DNA of 64,000 bases from Micromonospora parathelypteridis. Its GTDB lineage: Bacteria > Actinomycetota > Actinomycetes > Mycobacteriales > Micromonosporaceae. The notes under the pieces were generated by a model. That model was not told the origin of the DNA. It saw only the letters and a program-made list of their open reading frames with translations, and made no database searches. Made by a program: the position numbers and the translations under genes. Of the stretch, positions 30,409 through 39,421 are shown piece after piece (the first letter of the stretch is position 1; each line of letters begins with the position of its first letter). Location of the stretch: NCBI RefSeq assembly GCF_014201145.1, contig NZ_JACHDP010000001.1, positions 3,472,001 to 3,536,000 of the forward strand, read 5' to 3'.

Positions 30409-30867
30409 GTGGACGCCATCGACCTGAGCCTCGTCGACCTGCTGCGCGGCAACGCGCGCCTCTCGTACGCCGAGTTGGCCCGACAGGTGGGCCTCTCGGC
30501 CCCGGCCGTACATGAGCGGGTCGGCAAGCTGGAGAGCAGCGGCGTGGTCCGCGGCTACCGCGCCGACGTGGCCCCGGAGGCGATCGGGCTGGGAGTGACC
30601 GCGCTGATCGGCATCGTCGAGGACTCCGGTGCCGACAGCGACGACATGCTCGAGTCGCTGCGGGTGCTGCCCGAGATCGAGTCCTGCTACTTCATGGCCG
30701 GCGTGGAGTCGTTCCTGCTGAAGGCGCGGGTTGGCACGATCGCCGAGTTGGAGCAGCTGATCGTGCGGCTGAACCGGACCCCCGGGGTCGCCTCCACCCG
30801 CACCGCCATCGCGCTCTCCACCAAGTGGGAGAACCGGCCCCAGCCGGTCGGCCCGCCCGCGGCCTGA
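30409..30867 (+). CDS. Lrp/AsnC-family regulator
   Basis: A 152-aa regulator. The helix-turn-helix is LSYAELARQVGLSAPAVHER near residues 20-40, with VGKLESSGVVRGYRADV as linker. The C-terminal RAM domain is ESCYFMAGVESFLLKARVGT and AELEQLIVRLNRTPGVASTR. It should form ring-like oligomers and respond to an amino acid or similar ligand. GTG start. It lies divergent from the bldC-like gene and upstream of an SDR gene and a Cds1-like PLP enzyme. The latter makes amino-acid control plausible. Confidence 0.88.
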   Translation: MDAIDLSLVDLLRGNARLSYAELARQVGLSAPAVHERVGKLESSGVVRGYRADVAPEAIGLGVTALIGIVEDSGADSDDMLESLRVLPEIESCYFMAGVESFLLKARVGTIAELEQLIVRLNRTPGVASTRTAIALSTKWENRPQPVGPPAA

Positions 30868-30917
30868 CAGCCGCGTACCCCTGGTGTCGCCCGGTCGGCC
30901 GGCGGTAGCGTGCGCCG

Positions 30918-31748
30918 ATGACCCCGCCGGGACGTCGAGTGGCCGTGGTGACCGGCGCTGCCGGAGGTCTGGGCCGCGCCATCGCCGCCGCGTTGCACGC
31001 CGACGGCTGGTCGGTGCTGCTCACTGACCTCGACGCGGCGGCGGTGGCCACCGCCGCAGCACCGCTCGGCGGATGGTCGGCTGTCCTGGACGTCCGGGAC
31101 GAGGACGCCTGCGCCGGCATCGCCGCGACCGCGGCAAGCCGGGGCGACCTGGCTCTCTGGGTCAACAACGCCGGCATCCTGGTCACCGGGCCGTCGTGGG
31201 AGCACGACGGCCCGACCCGCCGCCGGGTGCTCGACGTGAACGCCCTCGGCGCCATGAACGGCACCCTCGCCGCGCTGGCCGTCATGCGCGGGCAGGGTCA
31301 CGGCCACGTGCTCAACGTCGTCTCGCTGGCCGGGCTGGTCGCCGCGCCCGGCGAGACGGTGTACGCGGCCAGCAAGCACGCCCTGCTGGCGTTCAGCCTC
31401 GGCACCCTGTCCGACCTGCGGATGGCCGGGTACCGGCGGGTGCACGTCTCCTGCCTGTGCCCGGACGGCATCTGGACCCCGATGCTGCACGACCGACTGG
31501 ACGACCCGGGGGCACTCGCCTCCTTCACCGGGTCGATGCTGACCGCGCAGCGGGTGGCTGCCCGGGCAGTCCGGCTGGCCCGTCGGCCACGCCCGGTGGT
31601 CAGCCTGCCGCGCTGGCGAGGGGCACAGGTGCGTCTGCTGGACGCCCTGCCTGGGCTGGCCGTCGCACTGACCCCGCTCGTCCGGGCCGCCGGCCGGGCC
31701 GGTCAACGCCGCCAACGCCGCCGGACCGCGTCGCCGGACCGGCGCTGA
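30918..31748 (+). CDS. Short-chain dehydrogenase/reductase
   Basis: A 276-aa classical SDR. NAD(P)-binding TGAAGGLG near residue 13, NNAG block ([12 protein letters not shown]), catalytic Ser in [10 protein letters not shown] and the Tyr/Lys pair in [11 protein letters not shown]. The C-terminal ~70 residues are Arg-rich and hydrophobic ([20 protein letters not shown]), hinting at membrane contact. The substrate is unknown. Located 50 bp after the Lrp gene and 31 bp before the PLP enzyme gene, all on the same strand. Confidence 0.85.
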   Translation: MTPPGRRVAVVTGAAGGLGRAIAAALHADGWSVLLTDLDAAAVATAAAPLGGWSAVLDVRDEDACAGIAATAASRGDLALWVNNAGILVTGPSWEHDGPTRRRVLDVNALGAMNGTLAALAVMRGQGHGHVLNVVSLAGLVAAPGETVYAASKHALLAFSLGTLSDLRMAGYRRVHVSCLCPDGIWTPMLHDRLDDPGALASFTGSMLTAQRVAARAVRLARRPRPVVSLPRWRGAQVRLLDALPGLAVALTPLVRAAGRAGQRRQRRRTASPDRR

Positions 31749-31779
31749 CCCCCTCTGGCCTGCTTGCTACGTTTCCGGC

Positions 31780-32871
31780 GTGACTCATCTCGACCGGTGC
31801 GACGCGGCCAGCCGGACCTGGGTGACGGAGGCGATCGCCGCCGTCGAGGCGGACGCGAACCGCTCGGCCGACACCCACCTGCTGCCGTTCCCGCTGCCCC
31901 GCGAATGGGGGGTCGACCTCTACCTCAAGGACGAGTCGTCGCACCCCACCGGCTCGCTGAAGCACCGGCTGGCCCGCTCGCTGTTCCTCTACGGGCTCTG
32001 CAACGGCTGGATCGGGCCGAGCACCACGATCGTCGAAGCGTCGTCGGGCTCCACGGCCGTCTCCGAGGCGTACTTCGCCCGGATGCTCGGGCTGCCGTTC
32101 ATCGCGGTGATGCCCTCCTCCACCTCGCCCGAGAAGATCGCGCAGATCGAGTTCCAGGGCGGCCGGTGCCACCTGGTGGACGACCCGGCGACGGTGGTGG
32201 TCGAGGCCCGCTGGCTCGCGGAGGACTCCGGCGGGCACTTCATGGACCAGTTCACCTACGCCGAGCGGGCGACCGACTGGCGGGGCAACAACAACATCGC
32301 CGAGTCGATCTACGCGCAGTTGGAGTTGGAGCGGCACCCGATCCCGGCCTGGGTCGTGGTGGGTGCCGGCACCGGGGGCACCAGCGCGACCATCGGAAGG
32401 TACGCCCGGTATCGCCGGCTCCCCACCAAGCTCTGCGTCGTCGACCCGGAGAACTCGGCGTTCTACCCGGCGTGGCTGGCCGCCGACTGGTCGGTGCGTA
32501 CCGGGAAGGGCTCCCGGATCGAGGGAATCGGCCGGCCCACCGTGGAGGCCTCGTTCCTGCCCTCGGTGGTGGACCGGATGGTCCAGGTGCCGGACGCGGC
32601 GTCACTGGCCGCCATGCGCGCCGGCTCGGCCGTGCTCGGCCGCCGGGTTGGCGGCTCCACCGGCACCAACCTGTGGGGTGCGTTCGGCCTGATCGCCGCG
32701 ATGCTCGCCGAGGGCCGGACCGGCTCGGTGGTCACTCTGATCTGCGACCCGGGCGATCGGTACGCCGACACCTACTACGCCGACGACTGGGTGGCCGCCC
32801 AGGGCCTCGACCTGACACCGCACCTGGCCACGATCGAACGCTTCCTGACCAGCGGCACCTGGCCCGCCTGA
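31780..32871 (+). CDS. PLP-dependent cysteine synthase-family enzyme (Cds1-like)
   Basis: A 363-aa fold-type II PLP enzyme. The PLP Lys is in [15 protein letters not shown], the phosphate-binding loop is [17 protein letters not shown], and [19 protein letters not shown] is the substrate loop. It resembles the mycobacterial cysteine desulfhydrase Cds1 type, which releases sulfide, pyruvate and ammonia from cysteine, rather than CysK. That assignment rests on memory of the family. The C-terminus ([20 protein letters not shown]) is conserved in this group. GTG start 31 bp after the SDR gene. Confidence 0.8.
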   Translation: MTHLDRCDAASRTWVTEAIAAVEADANRSADTHLLPFPLPREWGVDLYLKDESSHPTGSLKHRLARSLFLYGLCNGWIGPSTTIVEASSGSTAVSEAYFARMLGLPFIAVMPSSTSPEKIAQIEFQGGRCHLVDDPATVVVEARWLAEDSGGHFMDQFTYAERATDWRGNNNIAESIYAQLELERHPIPAWVVVGAGTGGTSATIGRYARYRRLPTKLCVVDPENSAFYPAWLAADWSVRTGKGSRIEGIGRPTVEASFLPSVVDRMVQVPDAASLAAMRAGSAVLGRRVGGSTGTNLWGAFGLIAAMLAEGRTGSVVTLICDPGDRYADTYYADDWVAAQGLDLTPHLATIERFLTSGTWPA

Positions 32872-32907
32872 GCCCTGCCGGCGCCGTCCAACCCTCGTCC
32901 GTGCCGT

Positions 32908-33528
32908 TCAGCGCGGGTCGATCCGTTCGGCCAGCCCGGGGTAGCGCACCACGTAGCCGCTGTCGTCGAGATCGATGTCTGCGGTGAAGGTGCCGCTGGC
33001 GAACCGCACCCGACCCGGCCCGAGCCCGGTGTAGATCTGCTCGGCCGGCACCACCTCCAGGCCGGGCAGCAGCACCCACGCGACGGTGATCCGATGCGCC
33101 AGGTCGGCCGGCTCGGCGGCCAGCCCGAGCCGGTGGACCGGCAGGGTGTTGAACAGCGGCGAACCACTCAGGTCGACGTCGAGCGCGTCGGCCAGCCGGT
33201 CCGGGTCATCGGTGCCCGGCAGGCCCGCCCGCGGATGACCGGCCGCGACCAGCGCGGCGTCCAGGTCGCCCTGCTCGGCGGTGGTCACCCGCCACCGGTC
33301 CGCGGCCCGCTCCAGCCTCACTCGGCGCAGCCAGCCCAACCCCTCCGCCTCGACCTCGACGCGGGCGGTGGCCCAGTCCGGCGTGGTGGTGAGCGGGTAG
33401 CGGGCGGTCCAGGGGATCGGGTCCACGGCGAGCAGGGTGCCCCGGGCCGCCAATCCGTGGCCGTCGTCGAGCAGCACCTGCTCGCTGCCTGCGGTGTCCG
33501 TCCGGGACCAGAAGATCGACTTCGGCAT
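32908..33528 (-). CDS. Putative glycolipid-binding protein (PF06475-like)
   Basis: A ~206-aa soluble protein. KSIFWSRTDTAGSEQVLLDD, followed by PWTARYPLTTTPDWATARVEV and the C-terminal FTADIDLDDSGYVVRYPGLA, fits the PF06475 putative glycolipid-binding family, which folds as a beta barrel. In Pseudomonas, members are linked to glycolipid binding; the role here is unknown. I use the ATG at 33528 (MPKSIFW); in-frame ATGs at 33537 and 33567 are alternatives, none with a strong ribosome site. It converges on the PLP enzyme gene. Confidence 0.7.
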   Translation of the reverse strand: MPKSIFWSRTDTAGSEQVLLDDGHGLAARGTLLAVDPIPWTARYPLTTTPDWATARVEVEAEGLGWLRRVRLERAADRWRVTTAEQGDLDAALVAAGHPRAGLPGTDDPDRLADALDVDLSGSPLFNTLPVHRLGLAAEPADLAHRITVAWVLLPGLEVVPAEQIYTGLGPGRVRFASGTFTADIDLDDSGYVVRYPGLAERIDPR

Positions 33529-33621
33529 GGTCGGCATGAGCCGGACGTTACGCGACCGGGCCGGCATCGGCAGGGCATGCGCGAACGCCGCCGCGAAGAC
33601 TGGGCTCCGCGACGGCGTTCG

Positions 33622-33645
33622 GTGGATCAGTGGATCAGTGGATCA
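33622..33645. repeat. Three copies of an 8-bp unit
   Basis: TGGATCAG is repeated three times head to tail at the 3' end of the helicase gene, so the helicase stop lies within it on the minus strand. It is short and may vary in copy number. Confidence 0.6.
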
Positions 33646-35685
33646 GTGGGTACGTGCCGGCGGCCGTCCGCCGAAACCACGCCGGTCGTCGCGCTGCCGG
33701 TCGTCGCGCGGTCGCTCATCTCGCGGCCGGTCGTCCCGACCACGACTCTCCGGGCGGAAGCCACCCCGGGTGTCCCGGTCACCGAAGCGCCGCTCGCCGG
33801 TCGGCCGGTCACCCCGGCCGTCCCGGTCACCGAACTGCGGCCGGTCACCGAACCGGCGCTCGCCCTGCGGCCGGTCGCCGTAACCCCGGGTGTCCCGGTC
33901 GGCGTAACGCCGCTCGCCGGTCGGCCGGTCGCCGTAGCCCCGGTCGCCGGTCGGCCGGTCGCCGTAGCGCCGCTCGCCTTGCGGGCGGTCGCCGTACTGG
34001 CGGTCACCTTGTGGGCGGTCGCCGTAACGCCGCTCGCCCTGGGGACGGTCGCCGTACTGGCGGTCACCTTGTGGGCGGTCGCCGTAACGCCGCTCGCCCT
34101 GGGGACGGTCGCCGTACTGGCGGTCACCTTGCGGGCGGTCGCCGTAGCGCCGCTCGCCCTGGGGACGGTCGCCGTACTGGCGGTCACCCTGCGGGCGGTC
34201 GCCGTAGCGCCGCTCGCCGGTGGGCCGGTCGCCGTAGCGGCGCTCGCCGCCCGTGCGGTCGCCGAACCTACGCGGGCCACCGGCCCGGTCGTCGAATCGA
34301 CGCGATCCGCCGGAGCGGTCGCCGTAGCCCCGAGGCTCCGCCTCGACGCGAACCGGGACGCCGCTCGGCTCGCGGGCACCGACCAACTCGGCCAACGCCG
34401 CGTCGCCGACCCGGACCCGGGTCTCGGCCGGCGCGACGCCGGCCTTCTCCATCATCGCCAGGGTGGTGCGGCGCTGCTTGGGCAGCACCAGCGTGGCGAC
34501 CGCGCCAGACTCGCCCGCCCGGGCGGTGCGCCCTGCGCGGTGCAGGTAGTCCTTGGGGTCCTTCGGCGGGTCGACGTGCAGCACCAGGGTGACCCCGTCG
34601 ACGTGGATGCCCCGAGCCGCCACGTCCGTGGCGACCAGCACGTTCATCCGGCCCTCACGGAACTCGGCAAGCGTCTTGGTGCGCATCCGCTGGGTCTTGC
34701 CGCCGTGCAGCCCACCGGCGCGTACGCCGACCGCCGCGAGCTGCTCGACAAGTCGGTCCACTCCGAGCTGGGTGCGCGCGAAGACCATGGTCCGGCCGTC
34801 ACGGGCGGCGATCGAGGCCGCCACCGGGAACTTCTCGTGCGGCGGGATCAACAGCATGTGGTGGTCCATGGTGGACACCGATGCGGTGGACGGCGCCGTG
34901 GAGTGGGTCACCGGGTCGGTCATGAACCGCTTGACCAACGCGTCGACGTCACCGTCCAGGGTGGCCGAGAAGAGCAGTCGCTGACCGTTCGCGGGCGTCT
35001 TCGCCAGCAGGTCGGTCACCTCGGGCAGGAAGCCCATGTCGGCCATCTGGTCGGCCTCGTCGAGGACCGTGACCTCGACGTCGTCGAGCTGGCAGATGCC
35101 CCGCTCGATCAGGTCGCCGAGCCGACCCGGGGTCGCCACGATGATCTCCACGCCGCGCCGCAGCGCGTCGATCTGACGGTCGTACGGAACACCACCGACG
35201 GCGGTCTTCAGGAAGATGCCGACGGCCTTGCCCAGCGGCATCAGTGCGTCGTTGACCTGCATGGCCAGCTCGCGGGTGGGCACCAGGACCAGGGCGCGCG
35301 GACGCATCGGCCGGGCCCGGTTGCGGTTGGCCAGCCGGGCGATCATCGGCAGACCGAAGGCGAGCGTCTTGCCCGAACCGGTCTGCCCGCGGCCCAGCAC
35401 GTCCCGACCGGCGAGCGCGTCCGGAACGGTGGCCCGCTGGATCTCGAAGGGGCTGGTGATGCCCTGCTGTGCCAGCGCGCGAACCAGCGGCTCGGGCAGG
35501 CCGAGGGAGGCGAAGCTGATCGGATCGACGGTCTCCGGCGCAAGCTCTGCCGGCTGGGCGGCGGCTGCTGCCGACGCGGTGCCGGCCTCGCTCGGGGAGG
35601 CGTCAAGCAGCTCCCCGGTGGTGTCGGTCGTCGGGGCCGGGTTGGAAACGGACGTAACGGTGCTGGGGTCAGCAGAGGTGGTCAA
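33643..35685 (-). CDS. DEAD-box RNA helicase with repetitive RGG-like tail
   Basis: A ~680-aa RNA helicase. Q motif (SPFEIQRATVPDALAGRDVL), Walker A GQTGSGKT, PTRELA, VLDEADQMADMGF (DEAD variant), SATLDGD, and the second RecA half with VATDVAARGIHVDGV and HRAGRTARAG. After residue ~440 comes a basic, disordered tail with repeats YGDRPQGERRYGDRPQGDRQ ending in RGFGGRPPARTH. Such tails bind RNA and promote condensates. I place the start at a TTG (35685; MTTSADPSTVTSV) with AAAGG upstream. It is tandem with the proline-rich gene. Confidence 0.88.
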   Translation of the reverse strand: MTTSADPSTVTSVSNPAPTTDTTGELLDASPSEAGTASAAAAAQPAELAPETVDPISFASLGLPEPLVRALAQQGITSPFEIQRATVPDALAGRDVLGRGQTGSGKTLAFGLPMIARLANRNRARPMRPRALVLVPTRELAMQVNDALMPLGKAVGIFLKTAVGGVPYDRQIDALRRGVEIIVATPGRLGDLIERGICQLDDVEVTVLDEADQMADMGFLPEVTDLLAKTPANGQRLLFSATLDGDVDALVKRFMTDPVTHSTAPSTASVSTMDHHMLLIPPHEKFPVAASIAARDGRTMVFARTQLGVDRLVEQLAAVGVRAGGLHGGKTQRMRTKTLAEFREGRMNVLVATDVAARGIHVDGVTLVLHVDPPKDPKDYLHRAGRTARAGESGAVATLVLPKQRRTTLAMMEKAGVAPAETRVRVGDAALAELVGAREPSGVPVRVEAEPRGYGDRSGGSRRFDDRAGGPRRFGDRTGGERRYGDRPTGERRYGDRPQGDRQYGDRPQGERRYGDRPQGDRQYGDRPQGERRYGDRPQGDRQYGDRPQGERRYGDRPQGDRQYGDRPQGERRYGDRPTGDRGYGDRPTGERRYADRDTRGYGDRPQGERRFGDRPQFGDRDGRGDRPTGERRFGDRDTRGGFRPESRGRDDRPRDERPRDDRQRDDRRGFGGRPPARTH
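33961..34200. repeat. Four tandem 60-bp units in the helicase tail
   Basis: The 60-bp units starting at 33961, 34021, 34081 and 34141 differ at only a few bases; the phase is exact. They encode the 20-residue unit YGDRPQGERRYGDRPQGDRQ on the minus strand, with shorter related units on both sides. A slippage-prone tract; likely to vary between strains. Confidence 0.9.
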
Positions 35686-35882
35686 CAAAAGCCTTTCGAG
35701 CGGGGCGCATCTTCGCGATGGCCTGCCGCGGCTGTGCCGCCGGATCGCCCGCAAGATCGCCCAGGGGCGCGCACCACGCGCGCCGGGTCAGTGATCTCAG
35801 CCAGTGTACGGCGATCCGGCGGAGCCGCCAGCCGGTTGCCCGACGGTAGTGGGCGGACTCACCATCGTTGCGACCCGGCGGC

Positions 35883-37505
35883 TCACCCGTTGAGCACGTT
35901 GCCCACCAGGCCGTCCAGGGCGTCCCCGGCGAGCAGTACGACCATGACGCTGATCGCCACCAGCAGCCCCAGAGCGGCGGCCAGAACGATCATCACCCGG
36001 GCGTTACTGGACCGTTCGGCCGGCGTGTCCGACCAGCCCTGGGCCAGGATGTGCCCGGTCAGCGAGCCGGAATTCTCCACCGCGTTGGCGGGCATCGCGA
36101 TCGTGGTGAAACCCGGCCCCTCGCCGCTGCCGTAGACGGTGCCGGCCAGGTCAGAGCCACCGTCGCGCCGCCCACCACGGGCACCGGCCGTGCCCTTCCC
36201 GGCGGAGCCACCCGAAGGGTTGCCCGCCGGGACGGTCAGGCGCGAGTTTTCGCCGCCGTTCCCGGTCGAGCGGGGAGCGCCGACGGTGGACGGCGGCCAA
36301 CTCGGCAGCGCAGGCGCGGGCACCACCGGCGGCGCGGAGACGGGTGTCTCGGCCCGTCCGCCGCTGGACGTCGGGCGTGCCGTCCCAACGGTGGGCGACC
36401 ATCCGGCCGGCGGTGCGGAAACCGACGCGGTGGCCCGTACGCCGGGCGTGTCGGTCATCGCCGGCGGCGGCGGAAACGGCGGTGCCGGCATCGGGCCGGG
36501 CGGGCCTGGTGGCGTGGGCACCGGCGGGCCGGGTGGCGGCACGGGCGGGCTCGGGATGGGTGGTGCCGGCGGGCCCGGGATGGGCGGCATCGGCGAAGGC
36601 GGCGGTACGGGTGGACCCGGGACGGGCGGAACCGGATTGGGTGGTGGCGGCGTGGGTCGAGGCCCCGGCGTCGGCATCGGGCTGGGCGGGTACGGCCCCG
36701 GGGTCGGCGCGGGCTCCGGTTCGGGTGGCGAAGGCTGGGTCGGCCCGGGGCCGGGTGGCGTGGGTTCCGGCTCCGGGGTGGATGGCGTCGGCGGCTGGGT
36801 CGGCTCGGGCCGCTGGGCCGGCTCGGGACTCACCGGCGCGGCTCGGTAGACGGCCGGCGTGCCCTCCCGGGGGGTCGGGTTGCCGATGGCACCGGCCGTG
36901 ACCCGGCTGCTGCCGGGAACCGTGGCGCTGGCCCGGGCCGGTGCGGTCGACTCGTTGCGCTGGCCGGGCAACGAAACATCGGCCGAGCCGGTCGCACGGT
37001 AGGTGGTTGCGGTAACCGGGGCGCTGGCCGGCAGATCACTGCGGAGAGCCCCGGCGGTCGCGACGCTGGCCCGGGCTCGTACCGGCGCGGCAGCCGGGTC
37101 GGGGCGATCGTCGCTGCGTGCCGGCTCCCCGGCGGCCGGGTCGACAGCCGCCGGTTGCCCGGTGCCCGACTCGGAAACGTCATCGGCGACGTCCGTGGCG
37201 ACGTTCGTGCCGACGTTCGTGCCGACGTTCGTGCCGGCGGAGGCAGCGGCGGCGGAGCCGTCGTCACCGGTGTCGGTGGAGGCATCGCCGGTGGCCGGGG
37301 TGCCGTCAGTGGCGGCCGAAGCCGTGCCGCCGGCAGCCGGGCCGTCGTCGGAGACAGCAGGGCCTGCGTCGATGACAGGAGAGCCGGCGTCGGCGGCAAC
37401 CGGGCCGGCGTCGGCGGGAGGCACCGGGTCGGCGCCCGGCCCTGGCGGGCCGGTTTGGTCGACCACGGGGTCGACAGTCTCCGCCGGATCACTCTGCTCG
37501 GCCAT
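35883..37505 (-). CDS. Proline-rich, tail-anchored membrane protein
   Basis: A 540-aa protein of low complexity. The N-terminal ~170 residues are acidic and Ala/Asp-rich. The middle (~200-340) is dominated by Pro-Xaa runs (e.g. PPVPPPSPMPPIPGPPAPP), then a ~130-residue Gly/Ser part. One hydrophobic helix lies near the C-terminus (ARVMIVLAAALGLLVAISVM), leaving a short tail. It therefore looks tail-anchored with a long disordered cytosolic or external part. GGAGG 6 nt before the ATG at 37505 decides the start. It stands between the NlpC/P60 hydrolase and the helicase on the same strand. No domain recognised. Confidence 0.75.
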   Translation of the reverse strand: MAEQSDPAETVDPVVDQTGPPGPGADPVPPADAGPVAADAGSPVIDAGPAVSDDGPAAGGTASAATDGTPATGDASTDTGDDGSAAAASAGTNVGTNVGTNVATDVADDVSESGTGQPAAVDPAAGEPARSDDRPDPAAAPVRARASVATAGALRSDLPASAPVTATTYRATGSADVSLPGQRNESTAPARASATVPGSSRVTAGAIGNPTPREGTPAVYRAAPVSPEPAQRPEPTQPPTPSTPEPEPTPPGPGPTQPSPPEPEPAPTPGPYPPSPMPTPGPRPTPPPPNPVPPVPGPPVPPPSPMPPIPGPPAPPIPSPPVPPPGPPVPTPPGPPGPMPAPPFPPPPAMTDTPGVRATASVSAPPAGWSPTVGTARPTSSGGRAETPVSAPPVVPAPALPSWPPSTVGAPRSTGNGGENSRLTVPAGNPSGGSAGKGTAGARGGRRDGGSDLAGTVYGSGEGPGFTTIAMPANAVENSGSLTGHILAQGWSDTPAERSSNARVMIVLAAALGLLVAISVMVVLLAGDALDGLVGNVLNG

Positions 37506-37619
37506 CTCCGCCCTCCGCGCCATGCTCGCACCCGGACCCGTGACGTCGAGCCGGATGTGCCTGGTTGTCACGGTGCCACAGATCTTCCCGAGCGGACAGC
37601 CGGAGCGGGTCGTGGCGGA

Positions 37620-39182
37620 TCAACCCGTGGCGCTGGGGCTGCCCGTCGCGCTGCCGCTGCCCGTCGCGCTCGTGCTGGCCTTCGGCGTGGTCGTCGGGGC
37701 GGTGCTGCCCGGAGCGCTGGTCGGTGCCGAGGGGAGCGGCGGCGGCGTGTTGCTCGGGCTGCCCGTCGGGCTCGGCGAGGTGCTTTCGGTCGGCGTCGGC
37801 GTCGGCGTGGGCGTCGGCGTCGGCGTTTGCGTCGGCGTCTGCGTGGGCGTCGGGGTGGCCGACCCCGTCGGCGTTGGCGTGGGCGTCGGCTTCGTGGTCG
37901 GCGTGGGCGTCGGCTTCGGCGTCGCGCTGGGCGTGGTGACCGGCGGAGTTGGGACAGTCACGATCGGGGGCGCCGGCACCGCGCCGATGACGCGGGTGGC
38001 CGCGTACAGCCGGGACCAGCCGACGACCGAGATCTTGACGACGTCGCCGGTGGTGGGCGCCTGCACCATCTTGCCGTTGCCGATGTACATGCCGACGTGG
38101 TGGATCGTCGTCCAGCTGCTGCCGGATGCGAAGAAGAGCAGGTCGCCAGGGAGCAGCGCACTCTGCGACACGGTCCGGGTGCGGGTGGCGGCGTACTGGT
38201 CGCGGGCGACCCGGGGCAGGTCGAAGTAGTCGGCGCCCGGGGACCGGTATGCCGCCCACATCAGGCCGGAGCAGTCGAACTGGTCCGGCCCCTCCTCAGA
38301 CCACTTGTACGGGTCGCCGAGCTGAGCGAGCGCGTACCGGACCGCGGCCAGTGCCCGGGGGTGCGCGGCCATGCCGCTGATGTTCTGGTTGTTGACGTAC
38401 CCCGCGCCGATCTGCTGCTCGCTGGCTTCCTGCAGGCGTTCGATGGCGATCAGCTGCGTGGCGTTGTCCCGGCGCAGCTTGAGCAGGCTTGCCTCGGCCG
38501 TGCGGAGCGCCGTCTCGCCCGAGGTGAACTCCGCCTCGGCGAGGGCGAGCAGATCCTTGGCTTCGGTGTGCTTCTGGTAGGCGGTCTGCTCAGCGGCACG
38601 GGCACGGGACAGATCCCCGGCCACTCCGGTGGTGCCGCCGTCGACCTTCTCGCCACGGGTGATCTGCTGCAGGCGGCTCAGCCCACGGATGTCCTGGGCG
38701 AGGTCGCCGGGCGGCAGCGCGGCGGCGGCCTTGACGGCGTCCGCGGCGGCCGCGTCGGCCGCCTGCTGGGCCCGGAGCAGGGCGTCCTGCGTGGTCGCGA
38801 GCACCTTGCCGGCAGCTTCGAGCTGGGCCTGCGCGTCGGTGCGTTTCTGCCGGCTCTTCAGGAGCGCGTCACCGAGCGTGCCGACCTGGGTCTCGCCGGC
38901 GTAGATCTGCGCGGCCAACGGGCCGGTGCCGATGTTGCCGACCGGCGGGGACGGGATGCCGGCGACGGGTGGGCCGCCGGGCAGTTGGAGCGCGCCGACC
39001 GCCGGCGGGCGGGCGCCGATGTCCGGCACCGTCGTGGGCACCGCCGGATCGGCGTACGCGGGGGTGGACAGCACTGCGGCGGCGATCGCGCCGAGCAGGG
39101 CGGCCCAGAGCTTCGGGCGCAGCACCGGCGAGATCACCGGGCTCCGTCGTCGCTGCCGTCGCCCGCGCTCGCTGTCGACCAT
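37620..39182 (-). CDS. Secreted NlpC/P60 (C40) peptidoglycan hydrolase
   Basis: A 520-aa secreted protein. Signal peptide near residues 24-45 (WAALLGAIAAAVLSTPAYA). A long coiled coil follows (~95-270). The NlpC/P60 domain has catalytic Cys304 in FDCSGLMWAAY, His in HHVGMYIGNGKMVQAPTTGD. The C-terminal ~110 residues are a Thr/Pro/Ser tract (TPTPTPTPTPTP), probably a wall linker. It cleaves cell-wall peptides; the coiled coil likely autoinhibits or binds a partner (RipA-like arrangement). It is the first gene of a minus-strand set and faces divergent mqnE across 239 bp. Confidence 0.9.
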   Translation of the reverse strand: MVDSERGRRQRRRSPVISPVLRPKLWAALLGAIAAAVLSTPAYADPAVPTTVPDIGARPPAVGALQLPGGPPVAGIPSPPVGNIGTGPLAAQIYAGETQVGTLGDALLKSRQKRTDAQAQLEAAGKVLATTQDALLRAQQAADAAAADAVKAAAALPPGDLAQDIRGLSRLQQITRGEKVDGGTTGVAGDLSRARAAEQTAYQKHTEAKDLLALAEAEFTSGETALRTAEASLLKLRRDNATQLIAIERLQEASEQQIGAGYVNNQNISGMAAHPRALAAVRYALAQLGDPYKWSEEGPDQFDCSGLMWAAYRSPGADYFDLPRVARDQYAATRTRTVSQSALLPGDLLFFASGSSWTTIHHVGMYIGNGKMVQAPTTGDVVKISVVGWSRLYAATRVIGAVPAPPIVTVPTPPVTTPSATPKPTPTPTTKPTPTPTPTGSATPTPTQTPTQTPTPTPTPTPTPTESTSPSPTGSPSNTPPPLPSAPTSAPGSTAPTTTPKASTSATGSGSATGSPSATG

Positions 39183-39421
39183 GCCGCTCCCCGTCTCGCC
39201 GCTCGTCGCCGCGCTCGGTGGGCGCGGCCGTCGGGACGGTACCAGTGTGTGTGTTCCGCCCCACCTTGTTACTACCGCACCTCGCCACCCTTGTCGATGC
39301 GTGGTCGGGTTACGGGAGGCTGAGAGTTCGGTGAAGTAGGTCGCTGTCGCCGACCGTGCCGCCGGGGCCGTCGGCCCCTCGACGTAGGCTCGATCGATAC
39401 CGCAGGTGGAAGGGACGTGCC
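39183..39421. other. Divergent region between NlpC/P60 and mqnE genes
   Basis: This 239-bp gap holds both promoters. I looked for a cyclic-di-AMP riboswitch on the minus strand, since these often precede actinobacterial cell-wall hydrolases, but could not recognise the conserved core. I see no other structure. Confidence 0.4.

Noticed and set aside
33961..34200. Possible CRISPR-like repeat array
   Set aside because: Units are head-to-tail with no unique spacers and keep a protein frame.
33094..36135. 1013-codon open frame on the + strand
   Set aside because: It is antisense to the DEAD helicase and its neighbours; Val/Arg/Pro-rich with repeats mirroring the helicase tail, as expected from high-GC DNA.
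35868..39323. 1151-codon open frame on the + strand
   Set aside because: Antisense to the proline-rich and NlpC/P60 genes; its Gly/Arg-rich product has no domain, while the minus frames have clear ones.
39183..39421. Cyclic-di-AMP riboswitch before the NlpC/P60 gene
   Set aside because: Expected from relatives, but I could not find the conserved core sequences on the minus strand.
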